NCBI GenBank assembly: GCA_964653855.1 | Contig: CAZZFV010000009.1 | Coordinates: forward strand, 1-58,149 | Reading direction: 5' to 3' | Origin: RGIG3528 sp964653855 | Lineage (GTDB): Bacteria > Bacillota > Clostridia > Lachnospirales > Lachnospiraceae | DNA length: 58,149 bases | Shown here: positions 35,201 to 42,591 of the stretch, in pieces | Position numbering within the stretch: position 1 is the first letter of the stretch | Layout: each line of letters begins with the position of its first letter | The notes under the pieces: model-generated | What the model saw: the letters and a program-made list of their open reading frames with translations, nothing else | What the model was told of the DNA's origin: nothing | Databases searched by the model: none | Program-made: the position numbers and the translations under genes

Positions 35201-35660
35201 CACCCCGTTCCCGTCAAATACGCCTTTGCCTACGCCCTCTCCCACACCGGAAATGACATACGAAGAGTTTTATGAATTTTTATCGGGACTGGACACACTC
35301 CTTAATCCCACACCGACGCCGACGCCCATAACTGAAGGCGAAACAAACCTTGAAGACAAGGGAGAAGGTGTTTATTGGTACGAAGGAGAAGGTCAGGGCT
35401 GGTCTGACGGAGGTGACGCGGAAATCACGGGAGCACCGCTTGCAACACGTACTCCCACACCGACACCCACGTTGATAATGTCACCAACGCCGACACCCAT
35501 AACGTCACCGACACCCGCGCCGACGCCCGCAATGTCGCCTACGCCAACTCCGACACCTGAACCGACACCCGAATCAACACCGGAATCGACACCTATAATT
35601 ACACTAACGCCCATACCGACGTTAACACCGTATGTGCCGGATCCGGATGCAAAAGGATAA
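32247..35660 (+). CDS. Class A penicillin-binding protein with Cys- and Thr-Pro-rich C-terminal tail
   Basis: The 1137-residue protein has an N-terminal membrane helix (residues 35-55), a glycosyltransferase domain with catalytic Glu115 in IEDERFWTHDGID and GASTITQQLIKN, and a transpeptidase domain with STFK (Ser495), SMN (554) and KSGTT (695). It polymerises and cross-links peptidoglycan. From about residue 765 a 370-residue tail follows. The first part has eight Cys in CxxC-like spacing (ICTKCGKK, YCDCHIEVSICNK), and the rest is rich in TPTP repeats. The tail would be extracellular. AAAGGA upstream of ATG supports the start. Confidence 0.95.
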   Translation: MNYGKYDVNKKLHEIKSKGKKVSSKVYVSSFRLLLIAIIGVIVIGIFAAVGTYNGIIASSPGIESVNVVPEGYVTRFFYTDGTVSQTLIGAGGNREYVSVSNLPSYVYNSFVAIEDERFWTHDGIDVRSIIRSVYEVITNKQMMSGASTITQQLIKNQVFSGGSEANRFQKIVRKLQEQYLAVQLERFTSKELIIEYYINTINLGQGSYGIEMAATTYFGKSAQDLTVSEAAVLACIAKSPVYMNPYNYPESNSERRTEVLNEMLDCEFITQEQYDEAIADTADVYQRIHDYVSANSGRTYYTYFTDEVISELMTDLVSLGYSSAQASNLIYTGGLSVYTTQDREIQTIVDEVINDESIWPKIGNGSYYDISYALSVLKADGTTIHYQLVDFLEYFNYFVGSSTTSIRIYGGTYDLMSTNKRYMEACVEEFHNAMVEEGDTVLGEKFTKTLEPQASFVMIDQSTGAVVALSGGRGDKIGNRILDRATDSLRSVGSTFKVLAAYLPAFDTGTLTLGSVLDDSPYFYPGMTKQVTNWYGVNTYKGLNTTRLGISYSMNILACRTIEKVTPKVAFKYLQELGFTTLVEYKVGKDGYGYSDIGVPLALGGLTNGVTNLEMTAAYAAIANQGIYNSPHYYTKVLDHDGNVLIEHKSTPKQVMKSSTSYLLTSAMEDTLKSGLGTAAIAAFQNYEMPTAGKSGTTTDNYDLWFIGYTPYYTAGIWEGFDISYNISNTKTHEIIWREIMERVHAEKELPYKEFEQPSSVTTETICTKCGKKAVTGLCDKYEGGDSIKTEYFAIGTEPTDYCDCHIEVSICNKTGLLAQRGCTDVTTKVLLKKTEKEVWTPVDDDLTTCSPTPTPAGYVLPTATPNPYATVTPTPTPTDFPTPTPIGYVAPKTESEMLNWFYTLYTKLRVVLTASKENEDFFTENEALMDDLLLKLTPTPSVYPTYIATKTEVTYVTSDTKYIIPTGYCIECSITRGLISPTPTPFPSNTPLPTPSPTPEMTYEEFYEFLSGLDTLLNPTPTPTPITEGETNLEDKGEGVYWYEGEGQGWSDGGDAEITGAPLATRTPTPTPTLIMSPTPTPITSPTPAPTPAMSPTPTPTPEPTPESTPESTPIITLTPIPTLTPYVPDPDAKG

Positions 35661-35695
35661 ATAAAAATTTCATTTAACCAAACAATTTTTTCAAT

Positions 35696-35745
35696 AAAAA
35701 AACCGGGGAGCCTCATTTAAAGAGACTCCCCGGTTTTAACATTTT
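35696..35745. terminator. Bidirectional terminator after the PBP gene
   Basis: AAAACCGGGGAG (35699-35710) and CTCCCCGGTTTT (35726-35737) form a 12-bp stem flanked by T-rich stretches on both strands. It serves the convergent PBP and secreted-protein genes. Confidence 0.9.
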
Positions 35746-35805
35746 TATTTGCTCTCCGAGAAGATATAATCTTCGAACGAAACTTATGATTTCTTTACTT
35801 CGCCT

Positions 35806-36990
35806 TTATGAACCTGACCGCGTATAGAACCGAATTGTCCCCGAATAAGGACAATTCGTAGGCAGATGTTCATATAACCCATATCTTCCCCATTTTGATG
35901 TTATATAATAACTATGTGTTCCTCCGGAATAAGTAATCATGCTGACAATGCCGGAATGATTACCTGTTGCCCAGAATGCTTTCATACCGACTCTCGGTGA
36001 TGTTGTTATTCTGTAATAACTACCGTCAGACATATATAAACTTGGGTCGTTCATCCAATGTTTGTTTGATGTTTCTTGACTATACCAGGCATATGAATGA
36101 CAGTTATACTTTACCGAAGCCGGACGAAGATATTCTGCATTAGGATATTCGTCAAGGATTTCCAAATACTTTTCTTCAATTTCTTCATCTGTAAATTCAG
36201 GGGAACTGTCGTAATATGTTTCAACCTCACTGTTGTTCGGTGTATAAACCGAAGATACATAGGCGTATTCACACGCTTCTGTTGTGGCTTGATTTGTACC
36301 GGATGAATATTCATTTGCTCCGATTGCGGCTCGATTTGCGACAGAAGAATATCGGGTATAAATATTGGAATTACTTGAATACAAACCGGATATTGCACGG
36401 GCATCATTCTTTTCATCTACAAGGACAGTAATTATCTCCCGCTCTTGCGCGGAAAAATCTCCGTTATGCAATTCGTCGCAAATGAGCAAAAACTCAATAG
36501 TGGAGGTCCTGAAGAATAATTTCGGAAGCATACGTGTATTTTCATTTTCTTTTTCTACACCAACGGCAGAATATTGTAAATAGAGTTCGGCGGTCATAAC
36601 ATCTGACTCACTGTATTCTTTTACAAGCACAGCCGTTAAATCCGGACGCGCCATCAATTCACGAAAGCCGTTAAAATCATTGCAGAATACTTTATAAGCA
36701 TCTTCCAATGTGTTATAAAGATCATAGTCCGAAATATATGGATAATTCAATACCGTTGTCAATAGCGCCTCAGTCGTCATTGAAGATAATTTTTTTTCCG
36801 GGATCTGCAACCGGTCGAGTATATCGCTCTTTAAAATATAGGTTGACCATTCGTCGGAAGCGGGAGTTAACTCGTAAGAATACGGAACATCGTCTATGTA
36901 AGGCTCATTTGCCGCAAAACTCTGCACCGGCATTGCAAATAAAACCGCAACACTAAGAAACAGCGAACAAATTCTTCTGTAAAGTTTCAT
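35806..36990 (-). CDS. Secreted protein with a Cys/His amidase-like C-terminal domain
   Basis: The 394-residue protein has a Sec signal peptide (MKLYRRICSLFLSVAVLFAM, cleavage probably after AFA near residue 27). Residues 31-200 are helical and poorly conserved. Residues 290-394 have the order NCHSYAWYS (Cys297), NHSGIV (His345) and SKWGRYGLYEHLPTNCPY, resembling papain-fold NlpC/CHAP enzymes that cut peptidoglycan. The catalytic triad is inferred from spacing only. The gene stands alone. AGAGGTG precedes the ATG. Confidence 0.65.
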   Translation of the reverse strand: MKLYRRICSLFLSVAVLFAMPVQSFAANEPYIDDVPYSYELTPASDEWSTYILKSDILDRLQIPEKKLSSMTTEALLTTVLNYPYISDYDLYNTLEDAYKVFCNDFNGFRELMARPDLTAVLVKEYSESDVMTAELYLQYSAVGVEKENENTRMLPKLFFRTSTIEFLLICDELHNGDFSAQEREIITVLVDEKNDARAISGLYSSNSNIYTRYSSVANRAAIGANEYSSGTNQATTEACEYAYVSSVYTPNNSEVETYYDSSPEFTDEEIEEKYLEILDEYPNAEYLRPASVKYNCHSYAWYSQETSNKHWMNDPSLYMSDGSYYRITTSPRVGMKAFWATGNHSGIVSMITYSGGTHSYYITSKWGRYGLYEHLPTNCPYSGTIRFYTRSGS

Positions 36991-37148
36991 AAAACACCTC
37001 TCTATTACAAGTCGGTAATCTCAAATACTACCTGTTGTTATTGTTCCGAATCCTTTAAATCCTTAATTTTACAGATGTTTACAAATAAATAAATCCCGGT
37101 ATAAAACCAGCCTTTTAAAATATAACATAAGATTTTTGCATATGTCAA

Positions 37149-37186
37149 ATAAAACAGGCAGAAATCAAATATTTCCGCCTGTTTTT
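37149..37186 (-). terminator. Terminator after the GH42 gene
   Basis: The minus strand forms an imperfect stem AAACAGGCGGAAAT with ATTTCTGCCTGTTT, followed by TTATTT. The 228 bases between this gene and the secreted-protein gene hold nothing else clear. Confidence 0.7.
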
Positions 37187-37218
37187 AATAACAAAATCAT
37201 TCATTTTCACGCAATTCG

Positions 37219-39210
37219 TTACTTCTCTGTAAGTATTACGTGTGTTTCAAAAGGCTTAAGCTGTCCTTTTGTTTCGCCGAAAATAAGCTTTCCCCGGATA
37301 TCATAATTTTTTTCGACATTTTCGGTATTTATTACGAATATATATTCGTCGTGTCCCTTTATTCTTGATGTAATTTCAACCCCCTTTCCCGCAAAGAAAC
37401 GTTTTTCGATACCTGCCGCATTAAGCGCATTTTCCGTTACAAATTCGAGCAATTCGTCATCGGGCTCACATCCCACATAAATACACTTGCCCTTTCCGTA
37501 AGTGTGCACGGTAATTGCGGCGGTATTCATATAAAATTCTCCGTCATATCTTGCAAGAACTTGCGTATCCGTGTTTGGTTCCGTCAAATCCGCCCATACA
37601 ACGGCATTTCCGATTCTATTGTTGTTTTCGTCCTTTAGCGGAATTTCCGTGTCTGTTACTCCTATCGAATCATATTCCGGAATCGTAATTCCCGCGATTT
37701 CACCAAAAACTCCCGGAAGCATCTCATGATCGTTGCAAATATTATATTCGTCCTTAACTCCCGCTCTCATCGTAAGCACAAGCGTTCCGCCGTTTTTGAC
37801 GTAATAATCGAACTTTTCCTTTAATTCGCTGCTTACGGTATATTGAAGCGGTGCAACGAGAAGCTTATATTTTCCGAAATCTCCGTTTTCGTACACAAAA
37901 TCAACGGAAACGTTTTTGTCGTAAAATCCCTTATAATATTTCATCAATTGATTATGGTAATTAAGTTTTCCGTTATGCGGCTGCTCACGAAGCGCATAAT
38001 TTTGTCGGTACGAGTAAACAATTCCGACCGGGTTTTCTGGCATTGCGCCTTCCATATCGTCCATGATCGGATTTATTTTTTGAATCAAATTTTTTAATTC
38101 GCCGTATGTTCTGCCCGGAGTTCCGCTGTGAGGCAAAATTCCGTGCCAATATTGCTCCGTGCCGAACACACAGCTTCTCCATCGGAAAAAGACGACACAA
38201 TCCGCACCATGCGCAATCGATTGCATTGTAAATTCCGAAAGTTCCCCGGGCTTCGGAAGCCTTCCCATCATGCCCCAGCCGGTAATTCCCGCTTCCTGCT
38301 CCATTATCCAGATGGGCTTATTTTTAAAGCTCCTCACAACATCAACGGTTGCCGCCATTCTGTATACCGGCATCTTTCCGTCCTTAAACCAATAACCGAG
38401 CGGATATTGATCCTGGCATGCAAAATCAAGGATTTCACCGAGTTTGTAATAGTCAACCGTATCCGCAAAATCCATACAATTATGCGTAATAAATTGGTTC
38501 GGACAATACTTTCTTATGATCTCTGCCTGTAAGGCCGCAAAATCAAAAATCAAATCTGAGTGAAACAGTCTCCAGTCAAGCATTTGCGAAGGATTTACAC
38601 CCGTAACCGTAACACGGGTTGTAAAAATCTCATCGAAATCATTGTATTCTTCGCTCCAAAATGCCGTTCCCCAGCGCTTATTAAGTTCATCTACTTTCTT
38701 ATATTTTGCTTTAAGCCAGTCTTTAAAAGCTTTCCTGCAGCTCTCGCAATGGCACAAATCGTCATGACTGTTTCCGAGCTCATTGTCTATTTGCCATCCG
38801 ATTACATTTTTGTTGTCCTTAAAATGCATTGCCATATTTGTGACGATATCGGACACATATTTTCTGTAAATCTTATTTGATTGGCAAACGTGATGACGTC
38901 CGCCGAATCCATGCTTAATACCGTGACTGTCAATCGGAAGGATTTCCGGATACTTGTTTATGAGCCACGCGGGCGGCGCAGCCGTGGGTGTTCCGAGCAC
39001 AACCTTTATGTCATACTTTGAAAGCACGGAAATTGCCGCATCAATCCATTCAAAATCGTATTTACCGTCATCCGGCTCCATTTTGTGCCACGAAAACTCG
39101 GCAAGACGAACGACTTTTAAGCCCATCTCGCTCATGAGACGCGCATCTGTCTCCCATCTTTCCTGCGGCCAATGCTCGGGATAATAATCCGCTCCGAAAT
39201 GTATTCCCAT
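37219..39210 (-). CDS. GH42 beta-galactosidase
   Basis: The 663-residue protein has GH42 features: GADYYPEHWP at the start, the acid/base Glu144 in GWQIDNELG, and a nucleophile in PIWIMEQEAG. Four Cys (109, 153, 155, 158) match the structural zinc site of GH42. There is no signal peptide, so it acts in the cytoplasm on imported galactosides. A LacI-like operator candidate overlaps its promoter region. The two other sugar enzymes in the window suggest plant polysaccharide use. Confidence 0.93.
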   Translation of the reverse strand: MGIHFGADYYPEHWPQERWETDARLMSEMGLKVVRLAEFSWHKMEPDDGKYDFEWIDAAISVLSKYDIKVVLGTPTAAPPAWLINKYPEILPIDSHGIKHGFGGRHHVCQSNKIYRKYVSDIVTNMAMHFKDNKNVIGWQIDNELGNSHDDLCHCESCRKAFKDWLKAKYKKVDELNKRWGTAFWSEEYNDFDEIFTTRVTVTGVNPSQMLDWRLFHSDLIFDFAALQAEIIRKYCPNQFITHNCMDFADTVDYYKLGEILDFACQDQYPLGYWFKDGKMPVYRMAATVDVVRSFKNKPIWIMEQEAGITGWGMMGRLPKPGELSEFTMQSIAHGADCVVFFRWRSCVFGTEQYWHGILPHSGTPGRTYGELKNLIQKINPIMDDMEGAMPENPVGIVYSYRQNYALREQPHNGKLNYHNQLMKYYKGFYDKNVSVDFVYENGDFGKYKLLVAPLQYTVSSELKEKFDYYVKNGGTLVLTMRAGVKDEYNICNDHEMLPGVFGEIAGITIPEYDSIGVTDTEIPLKDENNNRIGNAVVWADLTEPNTDTQVLARYDGEFYMNTAAITVHTYGKGKCIYVGCEPDDELLEFVTENALNAAGIEKRFFAGKGVEITSRIKGHDEYIFVINTENVEKNYDIRGKLIFGETKGQLKPFETHVILTEK

Positions 39211-39248
39211 AAGATTCTCCGTTTCTGTGTTGTTTTATATAATTTCTT

Positions 39249-39277
39249 ACATTTTATGTACCGGTTCACATTTTATG
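39249..39277 (-). promoter_or_regulatory. Operator candidate before the GH42 gene
   Basis: Two direct ACATTTTATG repeats (39249-39258 and 39268-39277) flank an imperfect palindrome, TGTGAACCGGTACATA on the minus strand (39270-39255). It is centred on CCGG as in many LacI-family operators. A TATATA-like -10 box lies about 20 bases nearer the gene. Confidence 0.4.
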
Positions 39278-39279
39278 CC

Positions 39280-40131
39280 CTATTTTACACTGTATGTGCT
39301 TTCGATTACATCCGCTGCGCCCATAAGGTCTTCGACAACAATGTCTTCGATGTTTCCCTTATCCACAGTTTCCGCAATATTTTCCGAAAGAGGAAGCTTT
39401 GCAAGGCACTTTAAATGATACTTTTCGCATGTCTCGTCAACATGACTCTTTCCGAATACCGGAATCTTTTTCTTGCAATCCGGGCACTCTATGTAACTGT
39501 AGTTTTCCACAACGCCGATAATCGGAATATTCATGGCTTTTGCCATATTTACGGCCTTGCCCACAATCATCGAAACAAGCTCCTGAGGACTTGTGACTAT
39601 GACGATTCCGTCAATCGGAAGCGACTGGAATGCCGTAAGCTGCACATCGCCTGTTCCGGGCGGCATATCCACAAACATATAGTCGACGTCGTCCCATATA
39701 ACATCCGTCCAGAATTGCTTAACCGTGCCTCCTAAAATCGGTCCTCTCCAAAGCACGGGCATTTCTTCTTCGTCAAGGAGAAGATTTACGCTCATCACCT
39801 TTATTCCGGTACGGGAAATTACCGGCATAATGCCGATTTCGGAGCCCGTTGCCTTTTCATGCATTCCGAAGCTCTTCGGGATCGAGGGTCCCGTAATGTC
39901 CGCATCCAAGATTGCGGTCTTGTATCCTTTTCTGTTCATGATTACGGAAAGTGCACTCGTAACCAAAGATTTACCTACTCCGCCCTTTCCCGAAACAACA
40001 CCGATAACTCTCTTTATGTGGCTGTATTCGTTTGTGGGTTCTCTTAAGTCCTGCTTTTTTGATGAGCACGAGGACGTACATCCTTCGCAATTGCCGTTAC
40101 ACGTGCTTTCGTTCTTTACTTCTTCTTCCAT
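39280..40131 (-). CDS. Mrp/NBP35-family Fe-S cluster carrier ATPase
   Basis: The 283-residue protein has the deviant Walker A GKGGVGKS near residue 47, an N-terminal Cys cluster (Cys11, 15, 18, 22) and a C-terminal CPDC motif (YIECPDCKKK) that binds the bridging Fe-S cluster. Mrp proteins assemble and transfer 4Fe-4S clusters. The Cys-rich N-terminus resembles NBP35 rather than E. coli Mrp. AAAGGTG upstream supports the start. Confidence 0.92.
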   Translation of the reverse strand: MEEEVKNESTCNGNCEGCTSSCSSKKQDLREPTNEYSHIKRVIGVVSGKGGVGKSLVTSALSVIMNRKGYKTAILDADITGPSIPKSFGMHEKATGSEIGIMPVISRTGIKVMSVNLLLDEEEMPVLWRGPILGGTVKQFWTDVIWDDVDYMFVDMPPGTGDVQLTAFQSLPIDGIVIVTSPQELVSMIVGKAVNMAKAMNIPIIGVVENYSYIECPDCKKKIPVFGKSHVDETCEKYHLKCLAKLPLSENIAETVDKGNIEDIVVEDLMGAADVIESTYSVK

Positions 40132-40161
40132 ATTGTTTTCACCTTTCGATACCTTATAAGT

Positions 40162-40190
40162 TCGGGGTCAAAATTACTTTTTGACCCCGA
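40162..40190 (-). repeat. Hairpin in the mrp leader sharing the GGTCAAAA motif
   Basis: TCGGGGTCAAAA and TTTTGACCCCGA form 12-bp perfect arms around a 5-base loop. The inner eight bases of each arm match the hairpin at 14290-14317. On the minus strand no T run follows, so it is not a terminator for the upstream direction. Confidence 0.6.
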
Positions 40191-40201
40191 GCATTATTGA
40201 T

Positions 40202-40230
40202 ATCCTATAACTTTTTTGAAAAATAAACAA
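40202..40230 (-). promoter_or_regulatory. Possible promoter of the mrp gene
   Basis: TTGTTT at 40230-40225, a 17-base spacer and TAGGAT at 40207-40202. The hairpin at 40162-40190 would fall in the leader. Confidence 0.4.
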
Positions 40231-40350
40231 CTGTTTTTTCTTTAAATATGTTTTCAAGCATATAACGGATATTTATACTCATAAACACGAACCTATACGG
40301 TCGATTAAAATCTGTCCCGCAAACTTAAGCACAACACCCGTCCGGACAAA

Positions 40351-42384
40351 TTAATTTAAGCACGTTGCGAGATAAATATCCGGCTGTGCGGGCAAATCAA
40401 ATCCCGTTCCGAGGAAGAATGACGTAAGCGCGCCCTGGTTATATGCCACATTTTGTGCGGCAATCTGGCATCTGTATTGAGTGTCGTGCATAAGAGTGAA
40501 AAGTCTTACATCCGTAAGGTCGGTTGTCGTAAACACTCTGAGTGCCGTGCCGTCGGATGTGGGCACAATCAATTCCTCTCTCCAGTCACCGATAATGTCT
40601 CCCGTAAGCGAAGAATTTCTCTTTGTTCCGTTGTTTGACGTGGTTCCGGAACTATCGATAAGCTGATTGCCTGAAAGATCATAAATCTTATTTCCGTCCT
40701 GTATTTCATGCTCAAGATCTGCATCCCAGTATATTGCGTAGTTGACGCTTGACTGTGACGGCCATGTTCCGACAACGTTTCCGTCCGCATCATATATATT
40801 TGAACTTAACGAAGAAACAAACTCATACGAATCGTTTCCCGCAATAAAATTTCCTGTTGTACCGCGGCCGGTATCGTTATCGGCGGTTTGTCTGAGGAGA
40901 ATTTCCGCATCTCCCGGATTCCAAAGCACCGCACCGTGACTTCCTTCAAGACATCCCCACGCTTCAAGTCCCGGGTGACTTAATACAAGATCACCCACAT
41001 GCATTGCGTCTCCGTGGCCGAGTCCCGTGCATGCAAGCACCGTTCCGTCGTGATCCATTGTAAGCTGACCGAAACAAAGTTCGTCATAACCGTCACCGTC
41101 AACATCCGCAACGGCAAGGTTATGGTTTCCCTGACCCGTATAGGCAGAATTTCCTTCATCGTTTGTATCGAATTTCCATCTCATCACAAGCTTTTTGTCT
41201 ACTACATCATAGCATGCGATTGCCGTTCTCGCATAATAACCTCTGCTCATAACGCATGACGGCGTGACTCCGTTAAAATATGCGACTGCGGCAAGATAGC
41301 GCTCCGATCTGTTTGCGTAATTGTCACCCCAGCTGTCGATCTTGTCTCTCGCCGGTTCAAAATCTATCGTATCGAGAGCCGCACCCGTTTCACCGTCAAA
41401 AAGTGTCAAATATTCGTTTCCCCACAAAATGACACCGGATGCGTTCATATACATTTTCGTTCCGTCACCTATTACATTTCCCGTGCCGTCAACGGTTCCG
41501 TCGCTTGTTTTCATTATAAGCTCGGCTTTTCCGTCTCCGTCGAAATCATATACCATAAATTGCGTATAATGTGCTCCGGATCTTATGCTTCGTCCCATAT
41601 CTATACGCCAAAGCTTTGTTCCGTCAAGTTTATAGCAATCTATGTAGGTTTTTCCCGTAATTCCGTTTTGGGAATTGTCTTTCGAATTTGACGGCTCCCA
41701 TTTTAAAATTATTTCATACTCTCCGTCTCCGTCAACGTCACCCACGGAGCAGTCATTCGGCGTATAAGAAGAAACAACCGTTTCACCCGTTCTCTTATTT
41801 TTTACATAAACGTCGTCTTCGGGCACATCAAGCGGAATATCGAAATAACTTGTTGCGTAAGCTATCGCTTCGTCGCTTACGGCATTTTCCGTCATGCCTT
41901 CATTTGAATTTACGGTAACAACCGAGTATGTGTCACCTGCCGTTCCGTTTGCGTCGATATAATTTGTTGCGCCCGTTATCGGCTCCGCGGTAATCTTTTC
42001 ACCGTTTCTGTAAATTAAAAACGAAGCGTCCTTAGAATCCGTCCCCAAATATCTCCAGCTTAAAAATATCCCCGTATCACACGATACCGCAACAAGTCCG
42101 CGGTCAAGATCTTCCGCCTGGCGCGTAAACCTTATGTTTGCAAAAGGAGTGGGAGAAAGCGTCGGTGTCGGCGTATCGGTCGGTGTGGGCGTCACAGTCG
42201 GCACAGGTGTGTCCGTTGGTATCGGTGTTTCTGTCGGCAGAACGGTTACAGTCGCTTTCGCCGTAAGATCCTTCTCGTCAAGCTTCGATTGTGATGACGT
42301 ATCACCGGCGTTTTTCGTTTCACACGACGAAAAAAACACAAGCGTTAAAGACAAAAGAACAAGCAAAAAAATTTTCCTTCTCAT
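40351..42384 (-). CDS. PL11 rhamnogalacturonan lyase, lipoprotein
   Basis: The 677-residue protein has a lipoprotein signal (SLTLVFFSSC, Cys21), a Thr-Pro linker at residues 45-82 and a PL11 domain (RQAEDLDRGLVAVSCDTGIF, YDFDGDGKAELIMK and VGDVDGDGEYEIILKW, Ca-binding beta-propeller repeats). PL11 enzymes cut the rhamnogalacturonan I backbone of pectin by beta-elimination. It would act outside the cell, anchored by lipid. It is not grouped with other pectin genes in this window. Confidence 0.9.
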   Translation of the reverse strand: MRRKIFLLVLLSLTLVFFSSCETKNAGDTSSQSKLDEKDLTAKATVTVLPTETPIPTDTPVPTVTPTPTDTPTPTLSPTPFANIRFTRQAEDLDRGLVAVSCDTGIFLSWRYLGTDSKDASFLIYRNGEKITAEPITGATNYIDANGTAGDTYSVVTVNSNEGMTENAVSDEAIAYATSYFDIPLDVPEDDVYVKNKRTGETVVSSYTPNDCSVGDVDGDGEYEIILKWEPSNSKDNSQNGITGKTYIDCYKLDGTKLWRIDMGRSIRSGAHYTQFMVYDFDGDGKAELIMKTSDGTVDGTGNVIGDGTKMYMNASGVILWGNEYLTLFDGETGAALDTIDFEPARDKIDSWGDNYANRSERYLAAVAYFNGVTPSCVMSRGYYARTAIACYDVVDKKLVMRWKFDTNDEGNSAYTGQGNHNLAVADVDGDGYDELCFGQLTMDHDGTVLACTGLGHGDAMHVGDLVLSHPGLEAWGCLEGSHGAVLWNPGDAEILLRQTADNDTGRGTTGNFIAGNDSYEFVSSLSSNIYDADGNVVGTWPSQSSVNYAIYWDADLEHEIQDGNKIYDLSGNQLIDSSGTTSNNGTKRNSSLTGDIIGDWREELIVPTSDGTALRVFTTTDLTDVRLFTLMHDTQYRCQIAAQNVAYNQGALTSFFLGTGFDLPAQPDIYLATCLN

Positions 42385-42468
42385 TTTTACCCCCGATGTA
42401 TGTTTTGATTTAAAAGATCCGTTACGGTAAGCTTAAAACTCTTCCCATAATCCGGCGTTACCCGTCAT

Positions 42469-42514
42469 AAGTCTTTTAAGTCTTTCGTTGTTTTACGAAA
42501 AGCTCTTAAGACTT
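42469..42514 (-). repeat. Imperfect 20-bp hairpin upstream of the PL11 gene
   Basis: Arms AAGTCTTTTAAGTCTTTCGT and ACGAAAAGCTCTTAAGACTT pair at 15 of 20 positions around a 6-base loop. It lies about 85 bases upstream of the PL11 start, in the gap after comEC. It has no T run on the minus strand. It may be a leader hairpin or an operator; a terminator role is unlikely. Confidence 0.45.
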
Positions 42515-42591
42515 TTAACCACGTATCATTTTAAAACAAATATATGATTTTTTTAATAATCATTTTATAGAATGATGCAAAAATAGCCGTT

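Noticed and set aside
35430..35640. Tandem repeat resembling an array
   Set aside because: It encodes the in-frame Thr-Pro tail of the penicillin-binding protein; there are no unique spacers.
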